A stretch of DNA of 64,000 nucleotides from Fictibacillus gelatini DSM 15865 (lineage in GTDB: Bacteria > Bacillota > Bacilli > Bacillales > Fictibacillaceae): contig NZ_AUMP01000002.1 of assembly GCF_000430745.1 (NCBI RefSeq), positions 124,001 to 188,000 of the forward strand, given 5' to 3'. The stretch's first letter is position 1. Each line of letters begins with the position of its first letter. The translations under genes were made by a program, and so were the position numbers. This document shows positions 1 to 8,803 of this stretch, piece by piece. Below the pieces are notes generated by a model, which was not told where the DNA came from, did no database searches, and was given only the letters and a program-made list of their open reading frames with translations.

Positions 1-536
1 TTCCCTTTATCGCCAACAAACGTAACATAGCCATCTTTCAACGTATCAACATTTGAATTTTTGCCCGTTTCAATTAAAATACCCTTTCCGTTTTTTTGGA
101 AGCTTTCATATACTCTTCCGTTAACTGGTACAGAAAAATCATTTTTCTTTGCCAATTTCGTCTTATCGTTGGATGTCGATGTCTTTTGTTTATCCGGAAA
201 AAGAGCAAGTGGTTTTCCAAACTGGTTTTCATACCATTTTTTCACGGACGCAAATTGAAATTCCTCGTTATATAATTTCTTCACAAATCGCTGTGCTTTT
301 ATGGCCTCATCATTATGATTTTTAAATGCAATCCCCACTGCTAAAAACAAACAAATAGAAACGAGTATTTGAAATAAGAAGAATGGAAAATGAAAAAGCG
401 GATGTTTCTTTTTTTCTTGATCATCATCTTCTTCGAAATGAATGTTTTTTGGATATGAATAATGATTTTCGACTACTGAACTTGATTTTATTCGATCCCT
501 GTAGCGCTGTCGTATTTCATCAGCACGATTTCTCAC
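1..536 (-). CDS. spoIVFA: Stage IV sporulation protein FA, partial (C-terminus beyond left edge)
   Basis: SpoIVFA is a mother-cell membrane protein that holds the SpoIVFB protease inactive in the outer forespore membrane until pro-sigma-K processing is triggered. I translated this strand by hand. It opens with VRNRADEIRQRYRDR, matching the family N-terminus, then a polar stretch, one membrane segment around residues 48-65, the family-like QFASVKKWYENQFGKPLAL and the beginning of an M23-like beta domain. The start is GTG at 536, preceded by a G-rich ribosome site, which is why ATG-only calling misses it. About 178 codons are visible; the remainder lies outside the window. It sits downstream of minCD, as in B. 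subtilis, beyond a hairpin. Identification rests on synteny plus remembered family sequence and is quite secure. Confidence 0.88.
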   Translation of the reverse strand, partial: MRNRADEIRQRYRDRIKSSSVVENHYSYPKNIHFEEDDDQEKKKHPLFHFPFFLFQILVSICLFLAVGIAFKNHNDEAIKAQRFVKKLYNEEFQFASVKKWYENQFGKPLALFPDKQKTSTSNDKTKLAKKNDFSVPVNGRVYESFQKNGKGILIETGKNSNVDTLKDGYVTFVGDKG

Positions 537-604
537 GACCGGCAACCCCCCCGTCCATAAAGTGTTTACCTCATCCTATGACTTGTCCGGAGAAGTTATT
601 ACAA

Positions 605-641
605 AAAAACGGAGAGAAATTGGAATTCCTCTCCGTTTCTT
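605..641 (-). terminator. Hairpin between minD and spoIVFA
   Basis: An inverted repeat (ACGGAGAG and CTCTCCGT arms around AAATTGGAATT-like loop sequence) sits at the 3' end of minD, followed in the minus direction by a T-run. It probably terminates most minCD transcripts before spoIVFA and could also work from the other strand. Confidence 0.6.
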
Positions 642-1434
642 ACTTCATTCCTAATAGCATCTTAATCTTAGAAAAGAAGCCTTTTTCCTCTTCAATTGGC
701 GTCAAAGGAACCGATTCGCCCAATATCCGCCTTGCGATGTTGCGGTAGGCGATCGATGCTTTGCTATTTGGATTTAACGCAATTGGCTCTCCTTTATTTG
801 CTGCTTTAATGACATTTTCGTCATCGACAACAACTCCGATTAATTCAATCGCTAAAATGGAGACGATTTCATCGACATCGAGGCTGTCCCCGCTTTTCAT
901 CAAATTGCTTCGTACGCGGTTCACAATGAGTTTCGGTGGCTCAACATCTTCTTGTTCCAGGAGCCCGATAATCCGGTCCGCATCACGAACAGATGCTGTT
1001 TCAGGATTGGTAACGACAATCGACTTATCCGCACCGGCAACCGCGTTTTTGAATCCCTGTTCAATTCCGGCAGGACAGTCAATAATGATATAATCATAAT
1101 CTTGCTTTAATTCTTGAATAATTTGTTTCATTTGCTCCGGCTGAACGGACGATTTATCCTTTGTTTGTGCAGCTGGAAGCAAATACAGGCATTCAAAACG
1201 TTTATCTTTAATTAAAGCTTGATGAAGCTTGCAGCGTCCCTCCACAACATCAACGAGATCATAAATAATTCGGTTTTCCAGACCCATTAACACATCAAGA
1301 TTGCGAAGACCGATATCTGTATCCACTAAACAAACTTTTTTGCCTGAAAGGGCAAGAGATGTACCAATATTAGCAGAAGTTGTCGTCTTACCAACTCCAC
1401 CTTTTCCAGACGTAATAACGATTGCCTCTCCCAT
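640..1434 (-). CDS. minD: Septum site-determining ATPase MinD
   Basis: MinD is the membrane-associated ATPase that recruits MinC to poles and past division sites so that FtsZ rings form only at midcell. The 264-aa protein starts with a deviant Walker A motif (GKGGVGKTT, about residues 10-18), has the DTDIGLRN switch at about 38-45 and the IIIDCPAGIEQGF Walker B region near 117. It ends with an amphipathic helix (FFSKIKMLLGMK) that acts as the membrane-targeting sequence. Length and motifs are those of Bacillus MinD. It lies 39 bp after minC and is presumably co-transcribed with it. Confidence 0.97.
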   Translation of the reverse strand: MGEAIVITSGKGGVGKTTTSANIGTSLALSGKKVCLVDTDIGLRNLDVLMGLENRIIYDLVDVVEGRCKLHQALIKDKRFECLYLLPAAQTKDKSSVQPEQMKQIIQELKQDYDYIIIDCPAGIEQGFKNAVAGADKSIVVTNPETASVRDADRIIGLLEQEDVEPPKLIVNRVRSNLMKSGDSLDVDEIVSILAIELIGVVVDDENVIKAANKGEPIALNPNSKASIAYRNIARRILGESVPLTPIEEEKGFFSKIKMLLGMK

Positions 1435-1473
1435 GCTTTATTCCCCTTTCTATATGAATGCGAAGTCCATCCG

Positions 1474-2148
1474 CTACAAACGATTCAAATTGGGTCTGAT
1501 TTTATGTACGATACTTAATCGTTCAATTACAATGCGCTCGTCATCATCAGGAATATAAGCACATTCCATTTCGTGACCTGCTTCGTCATAATGATCCGGT
1601 GCCCGATTAATCAACTCTGCAATCCGAAGCTGTGATGGTTTCATGAGGGATGCCGCGATAACTGCCTGCCTGTTACCGGTGCATCCGCCATGGGCCATCC
1701 CATTGAGCGCTCCTAACACGAATATATTTCCCGTCGCCTTAATCATACCTCCCGGGTTGACATCTCCAATTAAAAGGAGATCCCCCTGTACGCTTAAAAC
1801 CTGGCCGGAACGAATCACTTTTGAAACGGTGACGACTGTAGCATCTTTTTTCATTTCTTCGGCTTCGGCCTTCGTAATGACATTCGATTCAAATTGATCG
1901 ACAAGTAAATTTTTCTTCTGACCGATAATTTTGCGAATGGTATCACACTGTTCATCCGTTAAATAGCGATTCCCCGTTTTTACCCTTACAGTAATAAGCG
2001 GCCCGTTAAATAATTGACCATGGTCCGCCGATAATTTATTTTCAAGCTCTTCAACGAGCTGCCCGAACGAACATGTATCATCCAAGAGCAAAGTGAGGCC
2101 ATCTTTCGTTCCTTTAATGGTTACATGATGTTGGAGTTGTTTTTGCAT
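1474..2148 (-). CDS. minC: Septum site-determining protein MinC (FtsZ inhibitor)
   Basis: MinC blocks FtsZ assembly when bound to MinD. The protein has the usual two parts: an N-terminal domain (about residues 1-100) that contacts FtsZ, and a C-terminal beta-helix (about 105-210, with the GDVNPGGMIKATGNIFVLG ladder) that dimerises and binds MinD. I chose ATG at 2148 (224 aa): the in-frame GTG at 2160 lies inside the ribosome-binding sequence GAGGTGA and so cannot be the start. A small 8-bp inverted repeat (2170-2192) separates minC from mreD, but it lacks a proper T-run on this strand, so the mre and min genes may be partly co-transcribed. Confidence 0.95.
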   Translation of the reverse strand: MQKQLQHHVTIKGTKDGLTLLLDDTCSFGQLVEELENKLSADHGQLFNGPLITVRVKTGNRYLTDEQCDTIRKIIGQKKNLLVDQFESNVITKAEAEEMKKDATVVTVSKVIRSGQVLSVQGDLLLIGDVNPGGMIKATGNIFVLGALNGMAHGGCTGNRQAVIAASLMKPSQLRIAELINRAPDHYDEAGHEMECAYIPDDDERIVIERLSIVHKIRPNLNRL

Positions 2149-2208
2149 CCTATCGTTCACCTCAACATGTTAACATTCGACGAAAATGTTAAAAAACCTT
2201 CTGCACAC

Positions 2209-2724
2209 CTAATTTTCACCGATGCTATCTTTCATTTTTCGCAAAAATTTAACGAGTGGATAATAAATGAGTATCGCAAATACTCCGTTTAAAATGAGAG
2301 TTGAGATTAGTCGATTATAAAGGAAAAGATCGACACTCTCATTTGCAACCCCAACTAAAGTATTAAGCCCATAAACTAAAAACTCAAGCACGGCAACACC
2401 TAATATCGTAAGAACGAGCGTTACAAATAGATTCCCAAACAAAAATCTGGATAAAACCGCGGTAATATAAGCGACCAGTGCGGTTGAAAACATGTAAATG
2501 CCGATTAAATCTGTGTACATTAAATCAGTTAACAACCCAAATATCAATCCGTAAACAATCCCATAAGAAGGCTTTAAATAACTCGCTACGAAAATAATGA
2601 TTACGAGTGAAAAATGAGGGATTAATAGAATTCCCCAATCCTGTTTGGGATTAACGACTTGCATTACGGTACTTTCAAAAACAAAAGCAATATAGGTAAG
2701 AAAAGGAAGAAGAATGCGGTACAT
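2209..2724 (-). CDS. mreD: Rod-shape membrane protein MreD
   Basis: MreD is the integral membrane member of the MreBCD elongation complex that guides lateral wall synthesis. The 171-aa protein is almost entirely hydrophobic, with about five membrane segments, and has the YGIVYGLIFGLLTDLMY stretch typical of the family. Its start overlaps the mreC stop (TAATG), which implies translational coupling. Identification comes from hydrophobicity, length and position; the family itself is poorly conserved. Confidence 0.93.
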   Translation of the reverse strand: MYRILLPFLTYIAFVFESTVMQVVNPKQDWGILLIPHFSLVIIIFVASYLKPSYGIVYGLIFGLLTDLMYTDLIGIYMFSTALVAYITAVLSRFLFGNLFVTLVLTILGVAVLEFLVYGLNTLVGVANESVDLFLYNRLISTLILNGVFAILIYYPLVKFLRKMKDSIGEN

Positions 2725-3599
2725 TATTCTTCCCCCTTCTCGTTCAACACGTTTTCATCTAACTTTTGCGCTGTTCGATCTAAAATCATCACATGGTCGA
2801 GATCGTACAAATCAGCTGCAGGCTTTACATAAGCCGTTTTGGTCAAGCCATATTCGTCCGGTTTCACATCGGTTACTTCCCCGATCAATAAACCGCTTGG
2901 GAACACTTCGCCCAATCCGCTCGTCACGACTTTTTGCCCTTTTTTAACTTTCGCTTCAATCGGGATCTTCTTTAAAAGCAATCTTCGTTTTTTGTCATCA
3001 TAGCCTTCAATTGTACCAAAAACACGTTTGTTTCCTTGAACAATGGCGGAAACGCGGTTGGTTCGATCGTTATCGCTTATCAGTTGGACGGTTGAATAAA
3101 ACGCTCCAACCTTAACAACTTTGCCAATGAACCCTTCCGTCGTCCGAACGGCCATTTTCGGCTGAACACCGGCATTTGACCCTTTATCAATGAAAATAAA
3201 TTTATTCCATTTATCAGGGGAGCGGCCAATGACGGTCGCCTGTCTCACCTTATAGTCTGAGAGATCTCCTTGAATCCCTAGCTGCTTTCTGAGGTCTTTA
3301 TTTTCCTTATTCAATCGTTTGACATCGACAGCCATCTGGGCATATTCGTCCAATTTAGCTTTCAAGAGCTTGTTTTCATGATACATATTTTTCATTTCAC
3401 CGATATTCTCAAAGAAACCCGCTACTAAGTTAGCGGGTTTATAAAAGATAGATTGGGTGAATCCTACCGTATCTTTTAAAAATTTCTCCGGCCATGTTAA
3501 TTCTTCACGATCTTTCATTGAAAAACCAATCAGTGCCACTAAAATAATAATACTTACGAGAAGAATAATAAGCCGCTTATTGGAAAAAAACTGTGGCAT
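2724..3599 (-). CDS. mreC: Rod-shape-determining protein MreC
   Basis: MreC is a single-pass protein whose extracytoplasmic part binds penicillin-binding proteins and links MreB to wall synthesis. The 291-aa sequence has an N-terminal membrane anchor (about residues 9-26), a coiled coil (about 68-108, MYHENKLLKAKLDEYAQ onward) and a double beta-barrel region with the family signatures IDKGSNAGVQPKMAV and LISDNDRTNRV, followed by VVTSGLGEVFPSGLLIGEV. It lies 14 bp after mreB and overlaps mreD. Confidence 0.96.
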   Translation of the reverse strand: MPQFFSNKRLIILLVSIIILVALIGFSMKDREELTWPEKFLKDTVGFTQSIFYKPANLVAGFFENIGEMKNMYHENKLLKAKLDEYAQMAVDVKRLNKENKDLRKQLGIQGDLSDYKVRQATVIGRSPDKWNKFIFIDKGSNAGVQPKMAVRTTEGFIGKVVKVGAFYSTVQLISDNDRTNRVSAIVQGNKRVFGTIEGYDDKKRRLLLKKIPIEAKVKKGQKVVTSGLGEVFPSGLLIGEVTDVKPDEYGLTKTAYVKPAADLYDLDHVMILDRTAQKLDENVLNEKGEE

Positions 3600-3613
3600 G
3601 ATTTAACACCTTC

Positions 3614-4651
3614 TTAAACCTTTGATTTACGTGCGGTAATCCCCGCTTTAGAGTGGAAAAGGTGTAAGTTCTCAAGCGCGCGGCCTGTTCCGATCGCTAC
3701 ACAGTCAAGGGCATTTTCTGCAACAATGACAGGCATTTTCGTTTCTTCGCTAATCACTTTATCAAGGTTACGCAAGAGCGCCCCGCCACCTGTTAATACA
3801 ATGCCTCGGTCCATAATGTCAGCCGCAAGTTCCGGAGGAGTCTTCTCAAGCGTCACTTTAACCGCATCCATAATGCTGTTTACCGTGTCACGAAGTGCAC
3901 CGGAAACTTCTTCAGCTGTAATCGTAATCGTTTTCGGCAGACCCGTCAACAAATCTCGCCCACGGATATCCATATCTTGTACACCTTCAGCCGAACCGGC
4001 GGAACCGATCTCAAGTTTCAATGTCTCAGCTGTACGTTCCCCAATCATTAAATTGTACGTCTTTTTAATATATTGAATAATCGCGTCGTCCATTTCATCA
4101 CCGGCGACTCGGATCGATTGGCTCGTTACAATTCCACCAAGAGAAATGATTGCAACTTCAGTCGTTCCACCGCCAATATCAACAACCATGCTTCCGGTCG
4201 GTTCCCAAACAGGAAGATCCGCTCCGATCGCGGCTGCAAAAGGTTCTTCAATGGTAAAAGCCTCTCTTGCCCCGGCCTGTTTTGTCGCATCTTCTACGGC
4301 ACGCTTTTCAACAGCTGTAATGCCTGAAGGCACACATACCATAACGTTTGGTTTTCTAGCAAACACCGAACGGTTCTTTTGCGCCTGTTGAATAAAATAT
4401 TTCATCATTGTAGCTGTCGTTTCAAAATCTGCAATAACCCCGTCTTTCATCGGTCTTACTGCAACGATGTTTCCGGGTGTACGCCCGATCATATTTTTTG
4501 CGGCATTACCTACAGCTTCAATTGATCCTGTATCTGTACGCAGCGCAACAACGGAAGGTTCACGCACAACAACACCCTTCCCCTTCACGTATACAAGGGT
4601 GTTTGCTGTTCCTAAGTCAATCCCTAAGTCTTTTGAAAATCCACCAAACAT
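3614..4651 (-). CDS. mreB: Actin-like cell-shape protein MreB
   Basis: MreB is the bacterial actin that forms short membrane-bound filaments moving with the wall elongation machinery. The 345-aa sequence shows the actin-fold nucleotide motifs: phosphate-1 [13 protein letters not shown] (about 11-23), phosphate-2 [11 protein letters not shown] (about 158-168) and adenosine-binding [11 protein letters not shown] (about 286-296). Length and sequence are those of canonical MreB rather than the Mbl or MreBH paralogues, and the position upstream of mreC and mreD agrees. A strong sigma-A-like promoter precedes it, so mreBCD can be transcribed separately from radC and maf. Confidence 0.97.
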   Translation of the reverse strand: MFGGFSKDLGIDLGTANTLVYVKGKGVVVREPSVVALRTDTGSIEAVGNAAKNMIGRTPGNIVAVRPMKDGVIADFETTATMMKYFIQQAQKNRSVFARKPNVMVCVPSGITAVEKRAVEDATKQAGAREAFTIEEPFAAAIGADLPVWEPTGSMVVDIGGGTTEVAIISLGGIVTSQSIRVAGDEMDDAIIQYIKKTYNLMIGERTAETLKLEIGSAGSAEGVQDMDIRGRDLLTGLPKTITITAEEVSGALRDTVNSIMDAVKVTLEKTPPELAADIMDRGIVLTGGGALLRNLDKVISEETKMPVIVAENALDCVAIGTGRALENLHLFHSKAGITARKSKV

Positions 4652-4693
4652 TTATGTAAACTCCTTTCATATCAAGCAAAACTCATAAATATG

Positions 4694-4723
4694 ATTATAC
4701 GACAAGCGGGGCAAAAAAGACAA
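4694..4723 (-). promoter_or_regulatory. Candidate sigma-A promoter for mreBCD
   Basis: On the minus strand there is a -35 TTGTCT (4718-4723), an 18-bp spacer and a perfect -10 TATAAT (4694-4699). The leader to the mreB ATG is about 40 nt. The -35 box touches the 3' end of radC. Confidence 0.65.
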
Positions 4724-4725
4724 TG

Positions 4726-5415
4726 TTAAACATACCCTTTTTCTTTTAAACTGACATATTTTCGATCACCGATAATAATATGATCGAGCATTTCGATTCC
4801 GAGAATCTTTCCGCACTCGACCAATCGCTTTGTCACATCTATATCTTCACTGCTTGGCGAGGGATCGCCGCTTGGATGATTGTGAAAACAAATCAATGAC
4901 GCAGCGGACCGGCGAATTCCTTCTTTAAATACTTCCCGCGGATGAACAATAGAAGAATTCAAACTGCCAATAAAAATCGTTTTCTTGTGAATGACCTGGT
5001 TTTTCGTATTTAAGTAGAGACAGACGAAATGTTCTTGTTCAAGAAAGCGAAGTTCATCCATTAAATAATTGGCGCCATCTTCCGGTGAACGAATGGCATA
5101 ACGTTCATCAAATTGAAGCCGGCTAATTCTTCTTCCAAGTTCAATTGCCGCTATTAATTCTACCGCTTTTACATCACCAATGCCATTAATTTCTTTTAAT
5201 TCCCCAATCGTCGCATTTTTCAACATACGCAATCCTTCAAAATGTTGAACGATTCGGTTTGCCAGATGCAAAACCGATTCCTTCTTTGTTCCAGTCCTTA
5301 GCAATATCGCAAGCAACTCTTGATTCGATAATGCTTCAGGGCCTTCATTCAGCATTCTTTCACGCGGTCTTTCATGGGCGGGATAATCTCGAATCATAAG
5401 CGGTGTACTTTCCAC
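4726..5415 (-). CDS. radC: RadC family JAB/MPN domain protein (YsxA)
   Basis: RadC-family proteins combine an N-terminal helix-hairpin-helix region with a JAMM metalloprotease-like domain. Despite the name, a role in DNA repair is not established. The HhH motif NGIGDVKAVELIAAIELGRR lies around residues 74-93, and the JAMM metal site HNHPSGDPSPSSED around 177-190. The family length (229 aa) is normal. I kept the GTG start at 5415 because AGGAGGAAAG lies just upstream at good spacing; the next in-frame ATG would remove six residues. It follows maf by 15 bp. Confidence 0.93.
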   Translation of the reverse strand: MESTPLMIRDYPAHERPRERMLNEGPEALSNQELLAILLRTGTKKESVLHLANRIVQHFEGLRMLKNATIGELKEINGIGDVKAVELIAAIELGRRISRLQFDERYAIRSPEDGANYLMDELRFLEQEHFVCLYLNTKNQVIHKKTIFIGSLNSSIVHPREVFKEGIRRSAASLICFHNHPSGDPSPSSEDIDVTKRLVECGKILGIEMLDHIIIGDRKYVSLKEKGYV

Positions 5416-5430
5416 TTACGTCTTTCCTCC

Positions 5431-6018
5431 TTATTTGATATCTCTTTGACTGACTGCGCTGATACCAAACGATTCAAGTTCTCGAACAACCTTCGAGATT
5501 GGTAGCCCCATCACATTGTAAAAATCGCCGTTGATCGATTGAACGAGAGTCGCACCTCTTCCTTGAATGCCGTATCCTCCCGCTTTATCCATTGGTTCTC
5601 CGCTATTCACATAGTGCAAAATTTCTTTTTCCGTTAATGGCCAAAAAGTAACTTCCGTCCGGTCGGAAAACAAACTAATCTTGTCTTTTGAAATGATGCA
5701 ATTGCCCGTATAAACCGAGTGGGTTTGTCCGGATAACATTGTAAGTATTGCTATCGCTTCTTCCCGGTCTTTCGGCTTTCCAAGCATTTGGCCGCCAAAG
5801 ACGACAATCGTATCCGCACCTAAAACGACACATTCCGGATGGGACTCAAACACATCTCTGGCTTTTTGTTCGGCAAGTGAACAAACGAGTTTGTCCGGGG
5901 ATAAAGTAGGATCCATGACCTCTTCAATACGGCTTGGAATCACTTCAAATAGAAAATCGGCCATAGATAGAAGTTCTTTTCTCCGAGGAGAAGAAGAGGC
6001 TAAAATGAGGTTTGGCAT
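5431..6018 (-). CDS. maf: Maf-like nucleoside triphosphate pyrophosphatase
   Basis: Maf proteins hydrolyse dTTP/UTP or modified nucleotides to monophosphates; in B. subtilis Maf has also been linked to septation. The 195-aa protein has the hallmark N-terminal ASSSPRRKELL (residues 7-17), the catalytic Asp region GADTIVV (about 68-74) and the KPKDREEA motif (about 82-89). Position before radC matches B. subtilis. Upstream on the same strand is an 11-bp perfect inverted repeat in the leader. Confidence 0.94.
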   Translation of the reverse strand: MPNLILASSSPRRKELLSMADFLFEVIPSRIEEVMDPTLSPDKLVCSLAEQKARDVFESHPECVVLGADTIVVFGGQMLGKPKDREEAIAILTMLSGQTHSVYTGNCIISKDKISLFSDRTEVTFWPLTEKEILHYVNSGEPMDKAGGYGIQGRGATLVQSINGDFYNVMGLPISKVVRELESFGISAVSQRDIK

Positions 6019-6287
6019 GAAATCTCACCCTTTTTTAGAAGTTGTTTAAAAGGATTGAGGAAAAAATATCTCCTTTTAAACGTTATTACATCATGTCTAA
6101 TTGAAAAGGGCTTACCTTTAGCATATCAAATCCCCTAAAATTAGACAATCATTTGTATCGTTAAATTGCTTCTTTTAGTCTTTCGTCATTTTCTGCCGGT
6201 TTATGACTAATTTTTTTCAATTGTAACCACTTTGTAATACATAATGGCGCTGATGGTTATGAACAATAGAAAAAGAGGTGATTCGTT
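6019..6287. other. Divergent intergenic region with an 11-bp perfect inverted repeat
   Basis: This gap separates maf (minus) from the secreted-protein gene (plus). The arms GTTTAAAAGGA (6044-6054) and TCCTTTTAAAC (6071-6081) can form a hairpin in the maf leader about 30 nt before its ribosome site. I cannot tell whether it is an operator or an RNA structure. The plus-strand gene has an AGAGGTGAT ribosome site; no confident promoter is visible. Confidence 0.4.
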
Positions 6288-6833
6288 ATGAAACTGTTGA
6301 AAACGGTTATTTGTCTGTTCATTTTTTTAGGTTTTCACACAAACGCAAACGCCAGGCAACCTGGCGTTCCTACAGTTGTTGTCGATACGAAGCCAATGGC
6401 AAATTTGAAAGAATTGCGGAATGAGTCGACCATCATCGCATTTGGCTGGTTTAATACAGCCCATCAGGAGCGTCCGCTGGGGAAATCGGTACAAGGCGGC
6501 AAGCTTGTAAATTTCGTTCAAAGCTTTCAAACGAAAAGATATATCAAAGGCAGCGGACCACAGATTATTTCTGTCGTATCGACCGGCATTGATCCACTAC
6601 CCGCTCCGGAAAATCCGTTAAATAAAGTGTATCCTGGACCAATGGCAGAAGGAGAATATATCGCATTCCTTAAACCGTTAAAAGGAACGAAACAGTATAT
6701 ACTTGTTGGCGGATGGCAAGGGGTTTACCCGATTATCGGTGGTAAAACGATTGCACTTGAAGGTTCCGGTTTTAATGAATTAAACGATTTAACAGTCCAG
6801 GAATTCGAAACGAAAATAAAAACTTCATTTTAA
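6288..6833 (+). CDS. Secreted protein of unknown function
   Basis: I do not recognise this 181-aa protein. It has a clear signal peptide (MKLLKT basic start, hydrophobic residues 7-17, likely cleavage near NANA-R at about 20-24) and no further membrane segment, so it is probably exported. The mature part is mixed alpha/beta with a GEYIAFLKP strand and a GGWQGVYPI segment. There are no cysteines in the mature part, no metal motif and no obvious catalytic site. The gene is a single plus-strand transcription unit inserted between maf and spoIIB, with a good ribosome site (AGAGGTGAT, 7 bp before ATG) and its own terminator. Confidence 0.75.
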   Translation: MKLLKTVICLFIFLGFHTNANARQPGVPTVVVDTKPMANLKELRNESTIIAFGWFNTAHQERPLGKSVQGGKLVNFVQSFQTKRYIKGSGPQIISVVSTGIDPLPAPENPLNKVYPGPMAEGEYIAFLKPLKGTKQYILVGGWQGVYPIIGGKTIALEGSGFNELNDLTVQEFETKIKTSF

Positions 6834-6838
6834 AACTA

Positions 6839-6876
6839 AAGCGACCGGGTAAAATTTATTTTTTACCCGGTAGAGC
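6839..6876. terminator. Bidirectional terminator between the secreted-protein gene and spoIIB
   Basis: A strong stem (ACCGGGTAAAA and TTTTACCCGGT around a TTTATT loop) sits between convergent genes, with A-rich and T-rich flanks that suit either direction. Confidence 0.7.
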
Positions 6877-7905
6877 TTATTTCAACGTATCAAGAAGCTT
6901 CGTATAGGAGACAAGGCTGTTTAACGCAGATTGTTGGAATTTCCAATTTACTTCCCCATTTGATTTGCTTCCTAACTGTTTCAACGTCTGTTCAAGATCC
7001 TTTTCATAATGTAAAGCGGCTTGCTTCTGCTTTGTGTTCCAGCTGCCCTTCTGTTGATTTAAATAATCTTTCCAGCTGGAAAAATCTTTTTGGATCGATT
7101 GTTCACTTCCCTTGCTGGAAGATGGCGCCTTCGCCAGTGTTATCATGTTTTGAAGCAAAATTTTCCCATTCACAAAAAACGCTTCATCCTGCTTGTTCGT
7201 GGCCTTCAGTTGTTTATACGTCACATTTAACGGCTTCATGTACACGTCAATTCCATTGTTTTTATACATGTCAGCGAGCGATTTTGCCTGCTCTTCATTA
7301 TTTCCCACCCCAATATAAACAAAATAACGGCTATCCAGTTCGTAAACAGTCGCGGCATATCCTTTCGCACGAATGCTGCTCGCCAATCGGTTTGCCGTCT
7401 CCTTCGATTGATAAATCCCGCCCTGTGCGACATGAAAATCAAGCGCGATATCATGTATGGCTACTTTCGAAGTTTGCACAACACCACTTGCTGGCAGGCT
7501 TGCGGTCACTTCTCCTTTTGCCCCGGAAAGTTCACCCGTAAATAACATTAAAAGGACGGCACCGAACCCTGAGCCGATGACAACCGCTCCTATAACCGCC
7601 ATAAGCAATTGCTTTGAAAAACGAGAAGTGCTTTTTTTCTTTACCGGTAACCGTCCCGGTCTCCATGTCATTTTCTTTTTCTTTTTTTGTTTCACTTGTG
7701 GAAATTCGATTGACGACTTCCGCTCTAGAATCGCTTGAAAATCAAGAACTTTCCCTTCTTCCTCGGCGGTGAATGTTTTAGGCACAGAATCCGAATAAAC
7801 GGATGCAGCTAATTCTTCTGCCGTATTCACGGATCCTTCTCCTGTCTCTTTAAGCGGCTTATCTTGCCCATTAATAAGCACTGTAATTTGCCGATGATCC
7901 TTCAA
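6877..7905 (-). CDS. spoIIB: SpoIIB-like sporulation protein with SPOR domain
   Basis: In B. subtilis, SpoIIB localises to the polar septum and helps septal wall thinning and engulfment. This 342-aa protein has the same plan and map position: an acidic N-terminal cytoplasmic part, a Lys-rich patch (KKKKKMTWRPGR), one membrane segment (about residues 104-125, MAVIGAVVIGSGFGAVLLMLF), then a SPOR-like peptidoglycan-binding domain (about 150-225, FHVAQGGIYQSKETANRL to YVYIGVGNNEEQA). A helical C-terminal region follows. Sequence similarity to B. subtilis SpoIIB is weak outside the SPOR domain, so synteny carries much of the call. The start is TTG with AAGGAG 9 bp upstream. A terminator separates it from the pilus operon. 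Confidence 0.82.
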   Translation of the reverse strand: MKDHRQITVLINGQDKPLKETGEGSVNTAEELAASVYSDSVPKTFTAEEEGKVLDFQAILERKSSIEFPQVKQKKKKKMTWRPGRLPVKKKSTSRFSKQLLMAVIGAVVIGSGFGAVLLMLFTGELSGAKGEVTASLPASGVVQTSKVAIHDIALDFHVAQGGIYQSKETANRLASSIRAKGYAATVYELDSRYFVYIGVGNNEEQAKSLADMYKNNGIDVYMKPLNVTYKQLKATNKQDEAFFVNGKILLQNMITLAKAPSSSKGSEQSIQKDFSSWKDYLNQQKGSWNTKQKQAALHYEKDLEQTLKQLGSKSNGEVNWKFQQSALNSLVSYTKLLDTLK

Positions 7906-7972
7906 TCAAACCCGCTCCTTTATCTATCATCTACTAAATCGTATGTAAAAGAAGTAGTTAATAGAACAAGAA

Positions 7973-8004
7973 AAATAGCAGGAGGTTTAAATCCTCTTGC
8001 TATT
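7973..8004 (-). terminator. Terminator of the type IV pilus operon
   Basis: Near-perfect arms (AATAGCAAGAGG and CCTCCTGCTATT, loop ATTTAAA) followed on the minus strand by TTTCTTG. The pilO stop codon lies inside the stem. It insulates spoIIB from the pilus operon. Confidence 0.8.
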
Positions 8005-8803
8005 GATTAGCGGCTTTAGGCGTAGTGAATAATGGATTTTCTTTACCTGATGGCAGTTCGTAATGAGACTCTGGCAACTCTTTAACCAATTCCGTCAGTT
8101 TCGGCAAATAAAAGGCCGAGAGCTCGACAGAGTACGTTAATGGCTCCGTTGCAGTAGACGTCCCGGTCGACTCTTGAGGCCCCGCAAACTTCATTGCCGT
8201 AATGTAGGTAATCCGTTTGGATGATTCGATCTCGGAGAGAAACTTTTTCCACGCGTTATAATCAGGGACTTTCACTTCCAGGCTTACGTTGACTTGCTTT
8301 AACTCTTCAGGCATGCCCTCAAGCTTTGTTTTCTTTTGTTCCGTGCCATTCGTTGTTACCGCTTCATTCACGCCATTTACAGTGATTGATTGCGGCTTGT
8401 TGTTTTGATCAGCAGCCGGCTGATTATTTTCGGCCGTATTTCGATCCGGCTGCACTTGCTCCGCTTCTCCATCTCCAAATTTCATCGTTGCAATCGAGCA
8501 GCCTGAAACGGTTTCAGCTCTCTTTAACTGCAATAAAAACTGATCCACTAACGGTTTAACGGGAACTTCCTGTTGCAACAAAGCAATGTGGATTGGAGCA
8601 ACCTTCTTTTTCTTATGTTTGCTATTTTCCAATCGCTGCAATTCCTTTTCCTTATCCGCCGCTTCTGCTTTCGCCTCGTTTAACTGATGATGTAACGGCC
8701 GGTATACCCCAACGTATAAATAGCTGACTAAGCCAAGTAAAAGAATGAGGCAGCTTATCGTCAAGATTATTGTTAAATTAAAGCGTCTTGCCAAACGAAT
8801 CAT
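8000..8803 (-). CDS. pilO: Type IV pilus inner-membrane protein, PilO-like
   Basis: PilO partners PilN in a membrane-spanning heterodimer that ties the cytoplasmic PilM ring to the pilus assembly platform. The 267-aa protein has one N-terminal membrane helix (about residues 10-32), a Lys/Glu-rich coiled coil (about 38-66), a low-complexity Asn/Gln/Thr linker (about 118-155) and a C-terminal ferredoxin-like domain with VSLEVKVPDYNAWKKFLSEIE, typical of PilO. It overlaps pilN by ATGA, indicating tight coupling, and is the last gene of the operon. Confidence 0.85.
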   Translation of the reverse strand: MIRLARRFNLTIILTISCLILLLGLVSYLYVGVYRPLHHQLNEAKAEAADKEKELQRLENSKHKKKKVAPIHIALLQQEVPVKPLVDQFLLQLKRAETVSGCSIATMKFGDGEAEQVQPDRNTAENNQPAADQNNKPQSITVNGVNEAVTTNGTEQKKTKLEGMPEELKQVNVSLEVKVPDYNAWKKFLSEIESSKRITYITAMKFAGPQESTGTSTATEPLTYSVELSAFYLPKLTELVKELPESHYELPSGKENPLFTTPKAANQ

